Below, one piece after another: positions 18,030 through 26,557 of a stretch of 33,070 nucleotides of DNA. The DNA is from Tardiphaga sp. GTDB taxonomy: Bacteria; Pseudomonadota; Alphaproteobacteria; Rhizobiales; Xanthobacteraceae. Numbering within the stretch: the first letter of the stretch is position 1; each line of letters opens with the position of its first letter. The position numbers and the translations under genes are program-made. The notes beneath the pieces are model-generated. The model was not told the DNA's origin. It was given only the letters and a program-made list of their open reading frames with translations, and searched no databases. The stretch is taken from assembly GCA_028290325.1 (NCBI GenBank), contig JAQGJY010000094.1, forward strand, positions 1-33,070, in the 5' to 3' direction.

Positions 18030-18224
18030 TCAGTCTCTCAATGAGCGCGGCGCGCGGCGCTCGCATTCAGTTTGTTGACCCGGTCGAGCCAGACCGCGCT
18101 CGATGCGCCCCGGCGTCATTTTCGGCGACAGGTTGGCGCGAGAAATATAACCGCGCTGCCACGCGCCGGCGCCCGACACCAGGCCGGTCGCGCGATCGAA
18201 CGTCAGGAGCGGCTGCGAGCTCAT
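18030..18224 (-). CDS. Uncharacterised 64-residue protein between nuoD and nuoE
   Basis: The ATG at 18224 overlaps the nuoD stop codon as ATGA, and the TGA ends 5 bases before the nuoE start, so the frame exactly fills the space between two nuo genes. About three quarters of its codons end in G or C, like the neighbouring genes; this weakens in the last 15 codons. The product begins [20 protein letters not shown], has no membrane helix, and is Arg-rich in its C-terminal half (nine Arg after residue 38). It matches none of the 14 complex I subunits and I recognise no family. A translated spacer that couples nuoE to nuoD, or a small accessory protein, are both possible. Confidence 0.6.
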   Translation of the reverse strand: MSSQPLLTFDRATGLVSGAGAWQRGYISRANLSPKMTPGRIERGLARPGQQTECERRAPRSLRD

Positions 18225-19411
18225 CGATCGACCTCGCCGAACACGATATCGAGCGAGCCGAGAATCGCCGAAACGTCGGCCAGCAAATGGCCCTTGCAGA
18301 TGAAATCCATCGCCTGCAAATGCGCGAAACCCGGCGCCCGGATCTTGCACTTGTAAGGCTTGTTGCTGCCGTCCGAGACGAGGTAGACGCCGAACTCGCC
18401 TTTCGGGGCTTCGACGGCCACATAGACCTCGCCCTCGGGAACGCGAAAGCCTTCGGTGTACAGCTTGAAGTGATGGATCAGCGCTTCCATCGAACGTTTC
18501 ATCTCGCCGCGACGCGGCGGAAACACCTTGTTGTCGGCGACGGCGACAGCTCCCTGACCGGACGGTTCGCGCAGCTTGGCAATGCACTGACGCATGATCC
18601 GAACCGACTGCCGCATCTCTTCCATGCGGATACAATAACGATCGTAGCAATCGCCGTTCTTGCCGATCGGAACATCGAAATCCATCTCGGCATAACATTC
18701 GTAAGGCTGCGATTTGCGAAGATCCCATGCCGCGCCGGAACCGCGCACCATCACGCCGGAGAATCCCAACGCCCACGCCTGCGCCAGCGTCACGACGCCG
18801 ATGTCGACGTTGCGCTGCTTGAAGATGCGGTTGCCGGTGAGCAAGGTTTCGAGATCGGCGACCACGCCCAGGAACGGCTCGCACCACGCCTCGATATCGT
18901 CGATCAGTTTCGGTGGCAGATCCTGATGAACGCCGCCGATTCGAAAGTAGGCTGCATGCATGCGCGAGCCGGATGCCCGCTCATAGAACACCATCAGCTT
19001 CTCGCGTTCCTCGAAGCCCCACAGCGGCGGCGTCAGCGCGCCGACATCCATGGCCTGGGTGGTCACGTTGAGAAGATGCGACAGGATGCGGCCGATCTCG
19101 CAGTACAGCACGCGGATCAACTGGCCGCGACGCGGCACCTCGATGCCGAGCAGCTTTTCCGCCGCGAGGCAAAACGCGTGCTCCTGATTCATCGGCGCGA
19201 CGTAATCGAGCCGGTCGAAATACGGAAGCGCCTGCAGATACGTCTTTTGCTCGATCAGTTTCTCGGTGCCGCGATGAAGCAGACCGATATGCGGATCGAC
19301 GCGCTCGACGACTTCGCCGTCGAGTTCGAGCACTAAGCGCAGCACCCCATGCGCGGCTGGATGCTGCGGTCCGAAATTGATCGTAAAGTTGCGCTGATTT
19401 TGGTGAGTCAT
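18221..19411 (-). CDS. nuoD: NADH-quinone oxidoreductase subunit D
   Basis: 49-kDa-type subunit that forms the quinone site with NuoB, 396 residues. [15 protein letters not shown] (8-22) holds the His that approaches the quinone head group. Other family markers are [14 protein letters not shown] near 41-54, the APMNQEHAF stretch, VMVRGSG, and the C-terminal [12 protein letters not shown] ending. NuoC and NuoD are separate here, not fused as in E. coli. The gene begins 2 bases after the nuoC stop and overlaps the following small ORF by 4 bases. Confidence 0.97.
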   Translation of the reverse strand: MTHQNQRNFTINFGPQHPAAHGVLRLVLELDGEVVERVDPHIGLLHRGTEKLIEQKTYLQALPYFDRLDYVAPMNQEHAFCLAAEKLLGIEVPRRGQLIRVLYCEIGRILSHLLNVTTQAMDVGALTPPLWGFEEREKLMVFYERASGSRMHAAYFRIGGVHQDLPPKLIDDIEAWCEPFLGVVADLETLLTGNRIFKQRNVDIGVVTLAQAWALGFSGVMVRGSGAAWDLRKSQPYECYAEMDFDVPIGKNGDCYDRYCIRMEEMRQSVRIMRQCIAKLREPSGQGAVAVADNKVFPPRRGEMKRSMEALIHHFKLYTEGFRVPEGEVYVAVEAPKGEFGVYLVSDGSNKPYKCKIRAPGFAHLQAMDFICKGHLLADVSAILGSLDIVFGEVDR

Positions 19412-19413
19412 GG

Positions 19414-20028
19414 TCAGACTTTCGAGCCTGCCTTCTCGTCGCCCGGCAGCACGGGATAGTCCGCGCCTTCCCAGGGCGAGAGGAAATCGAATTTACGGAA
19501 TTCCTGATTGAGCCGCACCGGTTCATAGACCACGCGCTTCTCGGCATCGTCGTAACGCACCTCGACGAAGCCGGTCAGCGGGAAATCCTTCCGCAACGGA
19601 TGGCCGTCGAAACCGTAATCGGTCAACAGCCGGCGCATGTCCGGATGGCCGGTGAAGATCACGCCGTAGAGATCGTAGCATTCGCGCTCGAACCAGTCCG
19701 CGCCGGGAAACACGTCGATGATCGAAGGCACCTGCGTGGTCTCGTCGGCCTCGGCGCGCAGCCTGATCCGCGCGTTCATCGTCGGCGACATCAAATGATA
19801 AACCACATCGAAACGCTTCTCGCGGCCGGGATAGTCGACCGCCGTGACATCAATGAAGCTGATAAAACGACAGCCCGGATCGTCGCGCAGAAACGTGGCG
19901 ATCTCAACGATACGCGCGGCCTCGACGTTCAGCGTCAGTTCCCCGAACGCGACAGCATGGCCCGTCACCGCGCCCGCCAGCGCGCCAGCAATCGTCTGGC
20001 CAAGTGTATCGAGAGCCGTATCGTTCAT
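19414..20028 (-). CDS. nuoC: NADH-quinone oxidoreductase subunit C
   Basis: 30-kDa-type structural subunit of the peripheral arm, 204 residues from ATG 20028. The frame is open much further upstream, but the extension overlaps nuoB and has a Cys/Arg-rich composition unlike NuoC. The signature [20 protein letters not shown] (about 129-148), then [20 protein letters not shown], is intact. The hydrophilic C-terminal tail is about 40 residues. Confidence 0.95.
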   Translation of the reverse strand: MNDTALDTLGQTIAGALAGAVTGHAVAFGELTLNVEAARIVEIATFLRDDPGCRFISFIDVTAVDYPGREKRFDVVYHLMSPTMNARIRLRAEADETTQVPSIIDVFPGADWFERECYDLYGVIFTGHPDMRRLLTDYGFDGHPLRKDFPLTGFVEVRYDDAEKRVVYEPVRLNQEFRKFDFLSPWEGADYPVLPGDEKAGSKV

Positions 20029-20065
20029 GCGGTCGCTTTCATTCGCGTCGATGTGGTTCAGCAGG

Positions 20066-20680
20066 TCAGCGTTCGATCGTGCCGGTGCGGCGGATTTTCT
20101 TCTGCAGCAGCAGCACGCCGTAAAGCAGCGCTTCGGCCGTCGGCGGGCAGCCCGGCACATAGATGTCGATCGGCACAATCCGGTCGCAACCGCGCACCAC
20201 GGAATAGGAATAGTGATAGTAACCGCCGCCATTGGCGCAGGAGCCCATCGAGATGACGTAGCGCGGTTCCGGCATCTGGTCGTAAACCTTACGCAGCGCC
20301 GGGGCCATCTTGTTGGTCAATGTGCCGGCGACGATCATCACGTCGGACTGACGCGGCGAGGCGCGCGGCGCGAAGCCGAACCGCTCGACGTCGTAACGCG
20401 GCATCGATACCTGCATCATCTCGACGGCACAGCACGCCAGACCGAACGTCATCCACATCAGAGAGCCGGTGCGGGCCCAGGTGATCAGATCGTCGGTCGC
20501 GGCCACGAAGAAGCCCTTGTCGGACAGTTCGTGGTTCACCTCGAGGAAGTACGGATCGTTCTCACCGACCGGCCGGCCCGTGTTCGGATCGAGAATACCG
20601 GTCGCGGCCGGCGCCACCATCGGGCTGCCGATCGACGGCGTCGCATTGGCGACATTCGCGGTGTGAGGACTCAATCCCAT
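20066..20680 (-). CDS. nuoB: NADH-quinone oxidoreductase subunit B
   Basis: Carries cluster N2, the last iron-sulfur centre before quinone. I use ATG 20680 (204 residues, MGLSPHTAN...), which has GAAAGG upstream and overlaps nuoA by 10 bases; an ATG seven codons earlier is also open. Cluster ligands are the tandem Cys83-Cys84 in LACCAVEMM, Cys148 in SMGSCANGG and Cys178 in VPGCPPTAE. The first ~40 residues are a variable, likely flexible extension before NDPYFLEVN. Confidence 0.95.
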   Translation of the reverse strand: MGLSPHTANVANATPSIGSPMVAPAATGILDPNTGRPVGENDPYFLEVNHELSDKGFFVAATDDLITWARTGSLMWMTFGLACCAVEMMQVSMPRYDVERFGFAPRASPRQSDVMIVAGTLTNKMAPALRKVYDQMPEPRYVISMGSCANGGGYYHYSYSVVRGCDRIVPIDIYVPGCPPTAEALLYGVLLLQKKIRRTGTIER

Positions 20681-21036
20681 TCGAGCGCGCCTTTCTTCCA
20701 TTCATAGGCAAAGCCGATGGTCAGAACGCCGAGGAACACCATCATCGACCAGAAACCCGTCGCGCCGAGTTTTCCGAAGGTGACCGCCCACGGAAACAGA
20801 AACGCGACTTCCAGATCGAAAATAATGAACAGGATGGCGACAAGGTAGAACCGCACGTCGAATTTCATGCGGGCATCGTCAAATGCGTTGAATCCGCATT
20901 CATAGGCGGACAGCTTTTCCGGATCCGGCTGCTGGTAGGCGACCAGAAACGGGGCCACCAGAAGTGCCGCGCCGATGACGGTCGCGATACCAATGAATAC
21001 CACCAAAGGCAGATAGTTTTGCAAGATGCCGTTCAT
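20671..21036 (-). CDS. nuoA: NADH-quinone oxidoreductase subunit A
   Basis: ND3-type membrane subunit, 121 residues with three helices (about 9-32, 63-84 and 92-111). The loop between helices 1 and 2 holds the conserved [20 protein letters not shown] stretch with its Cys, which gates the quinone cavity. It is the first gene of the nuo operon; ATG 21036 has AAAAGGA 9 bases upstream, and a promoter candidate lies about 55 bases further up. Confidence 0.96.
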   Translation of the reverse strand: MNGILQNYLPLVVFIGIATVIGAALLVAPFLVAYQQPDPEKLSAYECGFNAFDDARMKFDVRFYLVAILFIIFDLEVAFLFPWAVTFGKLGATGFWSMMVFLGVLTIGFAYEWKKGALEWD

Positions 21037-21089
21037 CGGCGATCCTTTTCCGCGACAGGAGGATGCGGGAGATTCGTGTCAGATTGGAA

Positions 21090-21118
21090 TTATTCTGAGG
21101 CTTAGCGCAGCGCAACAA
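21090..21118 (-). promoter_or_regulatory. Candidate sigma-70-type promoter of the nuo operon
   Basis: On the minus strand TTGTTG (21118-21113) is followed after 17 bases by GAATAA (21095-21090), leaving a leader of about 50 bases before the nuoA ATG. The area between rel and nuoA (21037-21182) is the only sizeable gap upstream of the whole nuo string. The boxes deviate from consensus, so this is a candidate only. A GCAAGG/CCTTGC inverted repeat lies upstream near 21122-21143. Confidence 0.4.
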
Positions 21119-21182
21119 GGGGCGCAAGGCAAGGCCGGTCCTTGCAGCTTTGCGTGGACCGTATGGACCGTCGGTCGGCGGT

Positions 21183-23465
21183 CTAACCGTTCACCCGATC
21201 GACCCGCGCCACCACTTCCTTGGCGCGAAGTTGCGCGATGATCGCGCTCAGATGCTTGAGGTCATAGACCTCCAGATCGATCGTCAATTCGGTAAAATCC
21301 GGCGACCGTCGGAACATGCCGATATTGTCGATATTGCCGTCGTGCTCGGCGATCACGGCGGCGATCTGAGCGAGGCTGCCCGGCTCATTGACGTTGTGCA
21401 CCTCAAGCCGCGCCGGGAACCGCTGCGGCGAGGTTTCATCGATATCCCAGCGCACATCCAGCCAACGCTGCGGCTCGTCCTCATAATCCTTCAACGCCGG
21501 CGACTGGATCGGATAGATCGTGATCCCCTCGCCCGGCGTCACGATCCCGACAATCCGATCCCCCGGCACCGCGCCGCCATTGGGGGCGAATTTTACCGGC
21601 AAGTCGGAATTGATGCCACGAATCGGAATGGCGGAGGTCGTTTTTGCCGGCGAGGTCTTGGATTTGGCATCGGCCGCGTCGCCCGGCTTGCCGCCAAAGC
21701 GCGTCACGCGCTCTTCCTTGTAGTCGGGATACATCGCGCGCGCGACGTCCGACGCGCGCAGGTCGCCGCGCCCGACCGACGCCATGACGTCGTCGATCGA
21801 GGTCCGCGCCAGTCGCGGCAGGGCACCCTTCAACTTGTCATCGGCGTAGATGATTTTCGCCCGCGCGAACAAGCGTTCGACGATGCGGCGGCCGAGCCCG
21901 GCATACTGATCCCTCACCGCCGTGCGGGTGGCACGACGGATCGCCGCGCGGGCCTTGCCCGTCACCGCCAGCGATTCCCACGCGGACGGTGGAGCCGATT
22001 GCGCGGGCGACGTCAAAACCTCGACTTCGTCGCCGTTTTCCAGCTCGGATGACAGCGGCGCGAACTTGCCATTGATCTTGCAGCCAACGGCGGAATTGCC
22101 GACGTCCGTATGAACGGAATAAGCGAAGTCGATGACATTGGCCTTGCGCGGCAGCGCGATCAGTTTGCCCTTCGGCGTGAAGCAGAACACCTGATCGTGA
22201 AACAGCTCGAGCTTGGTGTGCTCCAGAAACTCTTCCGGATTGGCACTTTCCGCCAGAATCTCAATGGTATGGCGCAGCCACGCGAAGGCATTGGATTCGC
22301 GGTTCAACAGCTCGGTCGGCGATCCCGCGCCGTCCTTGTAGAACGCATGCGCAGCGATGCCGAATTCGGCGATCTGGTCCATCTCCTGCGTGCGGATATG
22401 CAATTCGACGCGCTGATTGCCAGGACCAATCACCGTGGTGTGGATCGAGCGATAATCGTTCTGCTTCGGCGTCGAGATGTAGTCCTTGAACCGCCCCGGG
22501 ACGACCGGCCAAGTGGTGTGGACCACGCCGAGCGCGCGATAGCAGGATTCAATGTCCGACATGACGATCCGGAAACCGTAGATGTCGGACAGTTGCTCGA
22601 ATCCGACGGATTTCCGCTCCATCTTGGTCCAGATCGAAAATGGACGTTTGCGTCGGCCGGTCACTTCGGCAGCCATGCCGTATTTCGCCAGATTGGCGGA
22701 CAGCTGGGTTTCGATCTCCCCGATCAGATTGCGATTTCGATCAGCCAACGCATCCAGCCGCTGCATCACGACCGCGTGAGCCTCGGGATCAAGAACGCGG
22801 AACGACAGCTCCTCGAGCTCCTCGCGCATCTCCTGCATGCCCATACGTCCGGCGAGCGGCGCATAGATGTCGAGTGTCTCCTCGGCGATGCGTTTGCGCG
22901 ACGCCGGCGGCATGAACTCCATCGTCCGCATGTTGTGCAGGCGATCGGCCAACTTGATCAGCAGGACGCGGACATCGTCGGCGATCGCCAACAGCAGCTT
23001 GCGAAGGTTTTCCGCCTGTTTGGCCTCGCGCGAGACCAATTCGAGGCGCTTGAGCTTGGTCAGGCCCTCGACCAGCGCGCCGATCTCGGCACCGAAGATA
23101 TTGTCGATCTCGGTCCGGGTGGCCTCCGTGTCCTCGATCGTATCGTGGAGCAGCGCCGCGACGATGGTGGCGTCGTCGAGCTTGAGGTCGGTCAGGATCG
23201 CGGCGACTTCGAGCGGATGCGAGAAATACGGATCGCCCGAGGCGCGCTTCTGCTCGCCATGCGCCATCATCGCGTAGACATAGGCGCGGTTGAGCAGGTC
23301 TTCGTCCGTATCGGGATTATAGGCGCGGACGCGATCGACCAGATCGTATTGGCGCATCATCTTGACGCGCGAGGCGCGCGGGGGCTTCGGCGTCACATCG
23401 GGGACCACAACAGCATCCGAGGCAGCCTGCATCTGTTGCGATGTCCGCCGCCTGCCTGCCATCAA
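21183..23465 (-). CDS. rel: Bifunctional (p)ppGpp synthetase/hydrolase (RelA/SpoT family)
   Basis: Makes and degrades the stringent-response alarmone. It has 760 residues in the long Rel layout. The hydrolase HD domain (about 60-210) has His83, LLHDTIEDT (His107-Asp108) and LADRLHNMRTM, all intact. The synthetase domain has RRKRPFSIWTKM near 265 and YRSIHTTVIGP. A TGS domain follows (about 410-470, with FAYSVHTDVGN), then a linker and a C-terminal ACT domain (about 680-755). The hydrolase active site is complete, so a bifunctional enzyme is expected. The first ~36 residues are an extension before MMRQYDLVDRV. A GAGG site supports ATG 23465, whereas the internal ATG at 23360 has none. Alphaproteobacteria usually have one such Rel, often beside rpoZ as here. 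Confidence 0.95.
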   Translation of the reverse strand: MMAGRRRTSQQMQAASDAVVVPDVTPKPPRASRVKMMRQYDLVDRVRAYNPDTDEDLLNRAYVYAMMAHGEQKRASGDPYFSHPLEVAAILTDLKLDDATIVAALLHDTIEDTEATRTEIDNIFGAEIGALVEGLTKLKRLELVSREAKQAENLRKLLLAIADDVRVLLIKLADRLHNMRTMEFMPPASRKRIAEETLDIYAPLAGRMGMQEMREELEELSFRVLDPEAHAVVMQRLDALADRNRNLIGEIETQLSANLAKYGMAAEVTGRRKRPFSIWTKMERKSVGFEQLSDIYGFRIVMSDIESCYRALGVVHTTWPVVPGRFKDYISTPKQNDYRSIHTTVIGPGNQRVELHIRTQEMDQIAEFGIAAHAFYKDGAGSPTELLNRESNAFAWLRHTIEILAESANPEEFLEHTKLELFHDQVFCFTPKGKLIALPRKANVIDFAYSVHTDVGNSAVGCKINGKFAPLSSELENGDEVEVLTSPAQSAPPSAWESLAVTGKARAAIRRATRTAVRDQYAGLGRRIVERLFARAKIIYADDKLKGALPRLARTSIDDVMASVGRGDLRASDVARAMYPDYKEERVTRFGGKPGDAADAKSKTSPAKTTSAIPIRGINSDLPVKFAPNGGAVPGDRIVGIVTPGEGITIYPIQSPALKDYEDEPQRWLDVRWDIDETSPQRFPARLEVHNVNEPGSLAQIAAVIAEHDGNIDNIGMFRRSPDFTELTIDLEVYDLKHLSAIIAQLRAKEVVARVDRVNG

Positions 23466-23503
23466 GTATCAGCCTCGCTGTATGAAAGATCCGCGCCTAG
23501 CTT

Positions 23504-23562
23504 CGCATATTTGCAGCAAACGCCAAGGCAAGATCGCCTGACTTCGGTGTGATCCGTCACAC
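23504..23562 (-). promoter_or_regulatory. Candidate rel promoter with upstream palindrome
   Basis: A perfect palindrome GTGTGATCCGTCACAC at 23547-23562 looks like a protein-binding site of CRP-like half-sites (TGTGA/TCACA), but with 4 rather than 6 bases between them. Downstream on the minus strand TTGCCT (23531-23526) and TATGCG (23509-23504), 16 bases apart, could be -35 and -10 boxes. An independent rel promoter is expected because a terminator separates rpoZ from rel. The regulator is unknown. Confidence 0.35.
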
Positions 23563-23734
23563 AAACCTTAACGTCATTTAAGCCATCGCAAGATCGCGCG
23601 GCCAGCCCGGCGTTTCGAACGAACGATACGGACCAATTATGACAAAGCCCGGACCAAGCCGCCGGACGGGCCTCTCGATCCTCGTCTGCAACATCCCGCG
23701 CGCCGCCAGCAGCCAACCGCGCGCGGCTGAAACC

Positions 23735-23763
23735 AAAAGAGGCCCCGGTCAAACCGGAGCCTC
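23735..23763 (-). terminator. Rho-independent terminator of rpoZ
   Basis: On the minus strand GAGGCTCCGG (23763-23754), loop TTTGA, then CCGGGGCCTC (23748-23739), with one T-G pair, followed by TTTT (23738-23735) and GGTTT. It lies about 70 bases after the rpoZ stop. The surrounding gap 23466-23829 (364 bases) holds this terminator and the rel promoter candidate; nothing else was recognised. Confidence 0.8.
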
Positions 23764-23829
23764 CAAACAGGTTCATGTTGCCAATGACGGCCGGGTTGAC
23801 TGTCCGATCGTGACGACGGCCCGATGGAC

Positions 23830-24222
23830 CTATTCGTCTTCTTCCGGCACGTCTTCCGGAGGCGCCAGACCTTCGAGGCCCTTCAGCAGCTCTTCCTCGG
23901 TCATGCGCTCGACCGCGACTTCGGTATCGTCGGCGTCGACGCTGGCGCCAGCGGACCCGATCAGAGGCACCGTATCCGGCTCCGGCTCATCGACTTCCAC
24001 GAATTTCTGGAGGGAATGAACCAGTTCTTCGCGCAAATCTTCCGGCGAGATCGTCTCGTCGGCAATTTCACGTAGAGAAACAACTGGGTTCTTGTCGTTA
24101 TCCCGATCGATGGTAAGCTGGGAACCAGACGAAATCATGCGGGCGCGATGCGCGGCCAGCAGGACCAGATCGAACCTATTGTCGACTTTATCGATGCAAT
24201 CTTCGACGGTGACGCGCGCCAT
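23830..24222 (-). CDS. rpoZ: DNA-directed RNA polymerase omega subunit
   Basis: Small subunit that chaperones beta-prime and contributes to ppGpp binding by RNA polymerase. It has 130 residues from ATG 24222, giving the usual start [28 protein letters not shown] serves as ribosome site. An in-frame start ten codons earlier is less likely. The N-terminal ~60 residues are the conserved omega fold ([26 protein letters not shown]). The C-terminal half is an acidic tail rich in Glu and Asp ending EDVPEEDE, common in alphaproteobacterial omega. It lies directly ahead of rel, the ppGpp synthetase. Confidence 0.95.
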   Translation of the reverse strand: MARVTVEDCIDKVDNRFDLVLLAAHRARMISSGSQLTIDRDNDKNPVVSLREIADETISPEDLREELVHSLQKFVEVDEPEPDTVPLIGSAGASVDADDTEVAVERMTEEELLKGLEGLAPPEDVPEEDE

Positions 24223-24619
24223 GAAATGTCGCTCCGTTACAATTGGAACCAAGTGGGGTGATTGAGCCCTACCTATAGAGGCGGCCGGTCTTGCGCAAGA
24301 ACCAATTTAGGAGGCTGTCAAGTCAAACGCTCGCCGGCTAGCCCGCTGAGTCGATATGCGACTCTCACGCGAGCGACGATCGCGGCAACTTGTCGCGATT
24401 ATTAACGACGTAACGGACGTGAACACCAATTCGCTTCATTGCATCGGCAAAGAACCTTCTTTACGCATGGCTGAGATGACGTCGATTATCCGAGGTCTGG
24501 CCTCACACACAGCCGTGACGTCCATAACAGGTCGGCTTTCCGGGCCTTTATCCTGATCCTGATTGACGCGCGGCCCGCCGCGCAAAAAATTCAAACAACC
24601 GACTGAGATGAGAAACTTG
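24223..24619. other. Divergent intergenic region between rpoZ and the NYN gene
   Basis: A 397-base gap from which both flanking genes are transcribed outward. On the minus side TTCTTG (24301-24296) and TATAGG (24277-24272), 18 bases apart, are a weak promoter candidate for rpoZ, and a perfect TTGACA lies at 24322-24317 without a good -10 partner. Short open frames exist on both strands (for example about 66 codons from 24356) but show no ribosome site or recognisable domain, so I call none. Confidence 0.4.
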
Positions 24620-25255
24620 ATGTCCCCAGCATCCAACAAGATCGCTTTATTCATCGATGGCGCGAACCTCTATGCGACCGCCAAAACACTCGGATTCGAT
24701 ATCGACTACAAACGCCTGCTCAAGGAGTTTCAGAGCCGTGGCACCTTGGTGCGCGCGTTTTACTACACCGCGATCATCGAGGATCAGGAATATTCGTCGA
24801 TTCGACCGCTGATCGATTGGCTCGATTACAACGGCTACACCGTCGTCACCAAAGCGACGAAGGAATTCATCGATGCCGCCGGACGCCGCAAGGTGAAGGG
24901 CAATATGGATATCGAGCTCGCCGTCGATGCGATGGAACTGGCGGAGCACGTCGATCAGATCGTGTTGTTTTCCGGCGATGGCGACTTCCGCTCATTGGTC
25001 GAGGCCGTGCAACGTCGTGGCGTCCGCGTCACCGTGGTATCGACCATTTCCAGTCAGCCGCCGATGATTGCCGACGAACTGCGCCGACAGGCCGACGTGT
25101 TTACCGATCTGATGGAATTGCAATCGAAACTCGGTCGCGATCCGGCGGAGCGCCCGGCTCCGCGCGAGCCGCGCCATGCGCCGCAGTTCTTGCAACGATC
25201 GGTGACGTCCGCTTCCGTCGCACCGCGCGGCAATGATGACGCTTTCGAAGATTAA
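24620..25255 (+). CDS. NYN-domain (LabA/DUF88-like) nuclease-like protein
   Basis: PIN-fold protein of the NYN group, probably a metal-dependent RNase acting in the cytoplasm, 211 residues from ATG 24620 (GAGATGAG lies upstream; ATG 24608 and a TTG at 24563 are also in frame). Acidic residues expected in the active site are visible: Asp13 in ALFIDGANLY, Asp97 and Asp103 in GNMDIELAVDAM, and Asp120 and Asp122 in LFSGDGDFRSLVEA. The domain ends near 175 and is followed by a Pro/Arg-rich tail. The last 23 bases overlap the start of the uracil-DNA glycosylase gene. The RNA target is unknown. Confidence 0.88.
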   Translation: MSPASNKIALFIDGANLYATAKTLGFDIDYKRLLKEFQSRGTLVRAFYYTAIIEDQEYSSIRPLIDWLDYNGYTVVTKATKEFIDAAGRRKVKGNMDIELAVDAMELAEHVDQIVLFSGDGDFRSLVEAVQRRGVRVTVVSTISSQPPMIADELRRQADVFTDLMELQSKLGRDPAERPAPREPRHAPQFLQRSVTSASVAPRGNDDAFED

Positions 25256-25952
25256 GACAGAGTCAAATGGCAGGCCGGCGCGTGACCGATCGGTCGCCGC
25301 CGGCCTTTTATCTGTTGTCGAACTCAGTGAGCCGGGTCGGGATTGTCCGCTCTGCCCGCGGCTGGTCGAGTTTCGCCACGCCGCGCGCGCGAAAAACCCG
25401 GATTGGTTCAACGCGCCAGTGCCGACATTCGGCGGCCAGGATGCCGCATTGCTGATCGTTGGCCTCGCCCCCGGCATGCAGGGCGCGAACCGCACCGGGC
25501 GGCCGTTCACCGGCGACTATGCGGGCGATCTGCTTTACGCGACGCTGAAAACCTATGGCTTCGCGGAAGGCGATTATCAGGCGCGGCCCGACGACGGCTT
25601 TACGTTGCGCGATTGCCGAATCGTCAACGCCGTCCGATGCGTGCCGCCACTCAACAAGCCGCTGCCCGTGGAGATCAACACGTGCCGCCAGTTTCTGATC
25701 GCGACGATGACGCAAATGCCCCGGCTGCGCGCGATCGTGGCACTCGGCCGCATCGCCCATGATTCGACGTTGAAGGCGCTCGGCCTGCGCGCCGCGGCCG
25801 CATCGTTCGGGCACGGTGCGGTGCATCGGTCCGGCCACATCAAGCTCTACGACAGCTATCACTGCTCGCGTTACAATACGAACACGCGCGTGCTGACGCC
25901 CGCGATGTTCGAAGCGGTGTTCGCGAAGGTGCGTGAGGATATCGACGGCTAG
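25233..25952 (+). CDS. Uracil-DNA glycosylase, family 4/5 type (UdgB-like)
   Basis: Removes uracil or deaminated bases from DNA as the first step of base-excision repair. It has 239 residues. Four Cys fit the [4Fe-4S] cluster of these families: Cys38 and Cys41 (CPLC), Cys136 and Cys151. The first active-site motif GLAPGMQGANRTGRPFTGD (77-95) has the Ala-Asn-Arg-Thr-Gly pattern I associate with family 5 (UDGb), which lacks the usual catalytic Asp/Glu there. The second motif is YHCSRYNTNT (209-218), with Cys where HPS or HVS is common. The ATG lies inside the NYN gene and has no strong ribosome site, suggesting translational coupling. The stop is 3 bases from the convergent peroxiredoxin gene. 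Confidence 0.88.
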   Translation: MMTLSKIKTESNGRPARDRSVAAGLLSVVELSEPGRDCPLCPRLVEFRHAARAKNPDWFNAPVPTFGGQDAALLIVGLAPGMQGANRTGRPFTGDYAGDLLYATLKTYGFAEGDYQARPDDGFTLRDCRIVNAVRCVPPLNKPLPVEINTCRQFLIATMTQMPRLRAIVALGRIAHDSTLKALGLRAAAASFGHGAVHRSGHIKLYDSYHCSRYNTNTRVLTPAMFEAVFAKVREDIDG

Positions 25953-25955
25953 AGG

Positions 25956-26531
25956 TTAGATAGGATTGGCTTTCAGCCAGGCCAGCACGTCGCCCGCGTT
26001 TCGATCCGGTGGAAATACCGGATAAAATACGTGCGTGATGACGGCGTCATCGATGATCAATGCCATGCGCTTCAGCAGCGTCTCGCCACCGGCCTCCATC
26101 GTCGGCAGTTTCAGCGCCGTTGCGAGCGCACGATCGTGATCCGACAACACGGCGAACGGCAGATGTAGCCGGCCCGCCATTTCAGTTTGATAATCATTGT
26201 CCTGGGTCGAGAGGCCGAAGACGTGCTTGGCGCCGGCCGCCTTCAGCTCGGCGAAAAGATCGCGGAAGGCACAGGTCTGCGGCGTACATCCGCGCGCGCC
26301 GGGGATCATGTCCCAATCGTCAACCAGCGCGATCTTGCCGGGCTCGCCGGTGCGCGGATAAGCAAACACGACGGTGCGCCCGGTCAATTCCGCCAGAACG
26401 ACCGAGGTGTCGTCGGTCGCGCGCAACGCGATCGGTGGGATTGTCATGCCCTCGAGATGGTCGGCGCCACCGTCATCGACTGGCGCCGGGATCGCGCTCC
26501 AATCCACATCGAGAAGATTTTTCTGGTTCAT
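25956..26531 (-). CDS. Peroxiredoxin (AhpC/TSA, BCP-like)
   Basis: Thiol peroxidase-like protein of the thioredoxin fold, 191 residues. AYPRTGEPG (57-65) and ARGCTPQTCAFRDLF (79-93) align with the BCP/Prx active site. Cys82 is the likely peroxidatic residue and Cys87 the resolving one, in the C-x4-C layout of BCP. FGLSTQDNDYQ and LPFAVLSDHD are the following family segments. No signal peptide is seen, so it should be cytoplasmic. It lies 26 bases downstream of smpB on the same strand and may be the last gene of that operon. The reductant and preferred peroxide are not evident. Confidence 0.88.
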   Translation of the reverse strand: MNQKNLLDVDWSAIPAPVDDGGADHLEGMTIPPIALRATDDTSVVLAELTGRTVVFAYPRTGEPGKIALVDDWDMIPGARGCTPQTCAFRDLFAELKAAGAKHVFGLSTQDNDYQTEMAGRLHLPFAVLSDHDRALATALKLPTMEAGGETLLKRMALIIDDAVITHVFYPVFPPDRNAGDVLAWLKANPI

Positions 26532-26557
26532 TTGTTGACGCCGCTCCGATCGTCAGA

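Noticed and set aside
17969-19336. Long plus-strand open frame (455 codons) opposite nuoD
   Set aside because: It is antisense to a clearly conserved gene, has Arg/His-rich composition typical of shadow frames in GC-rich DNA, and shows no family motif. The same applies to long plus-strand frames opposite nuoH, nuoL, nuoM, nuoN and rel.
24356-24556. 66-codon plus-strand frame in the rpoZ-NYN gap
   Set aside because: No ribosome site, no domain, and mixed codon use; the region is better seen as divergent promoters.
24436-24654. 72-codon minus-strand frame across the start of the NYN gene
   Set aside because: It overlaps the NYN coding start and its first residues are the reverse of the conserved NYN motif, so it is a shadow frame.
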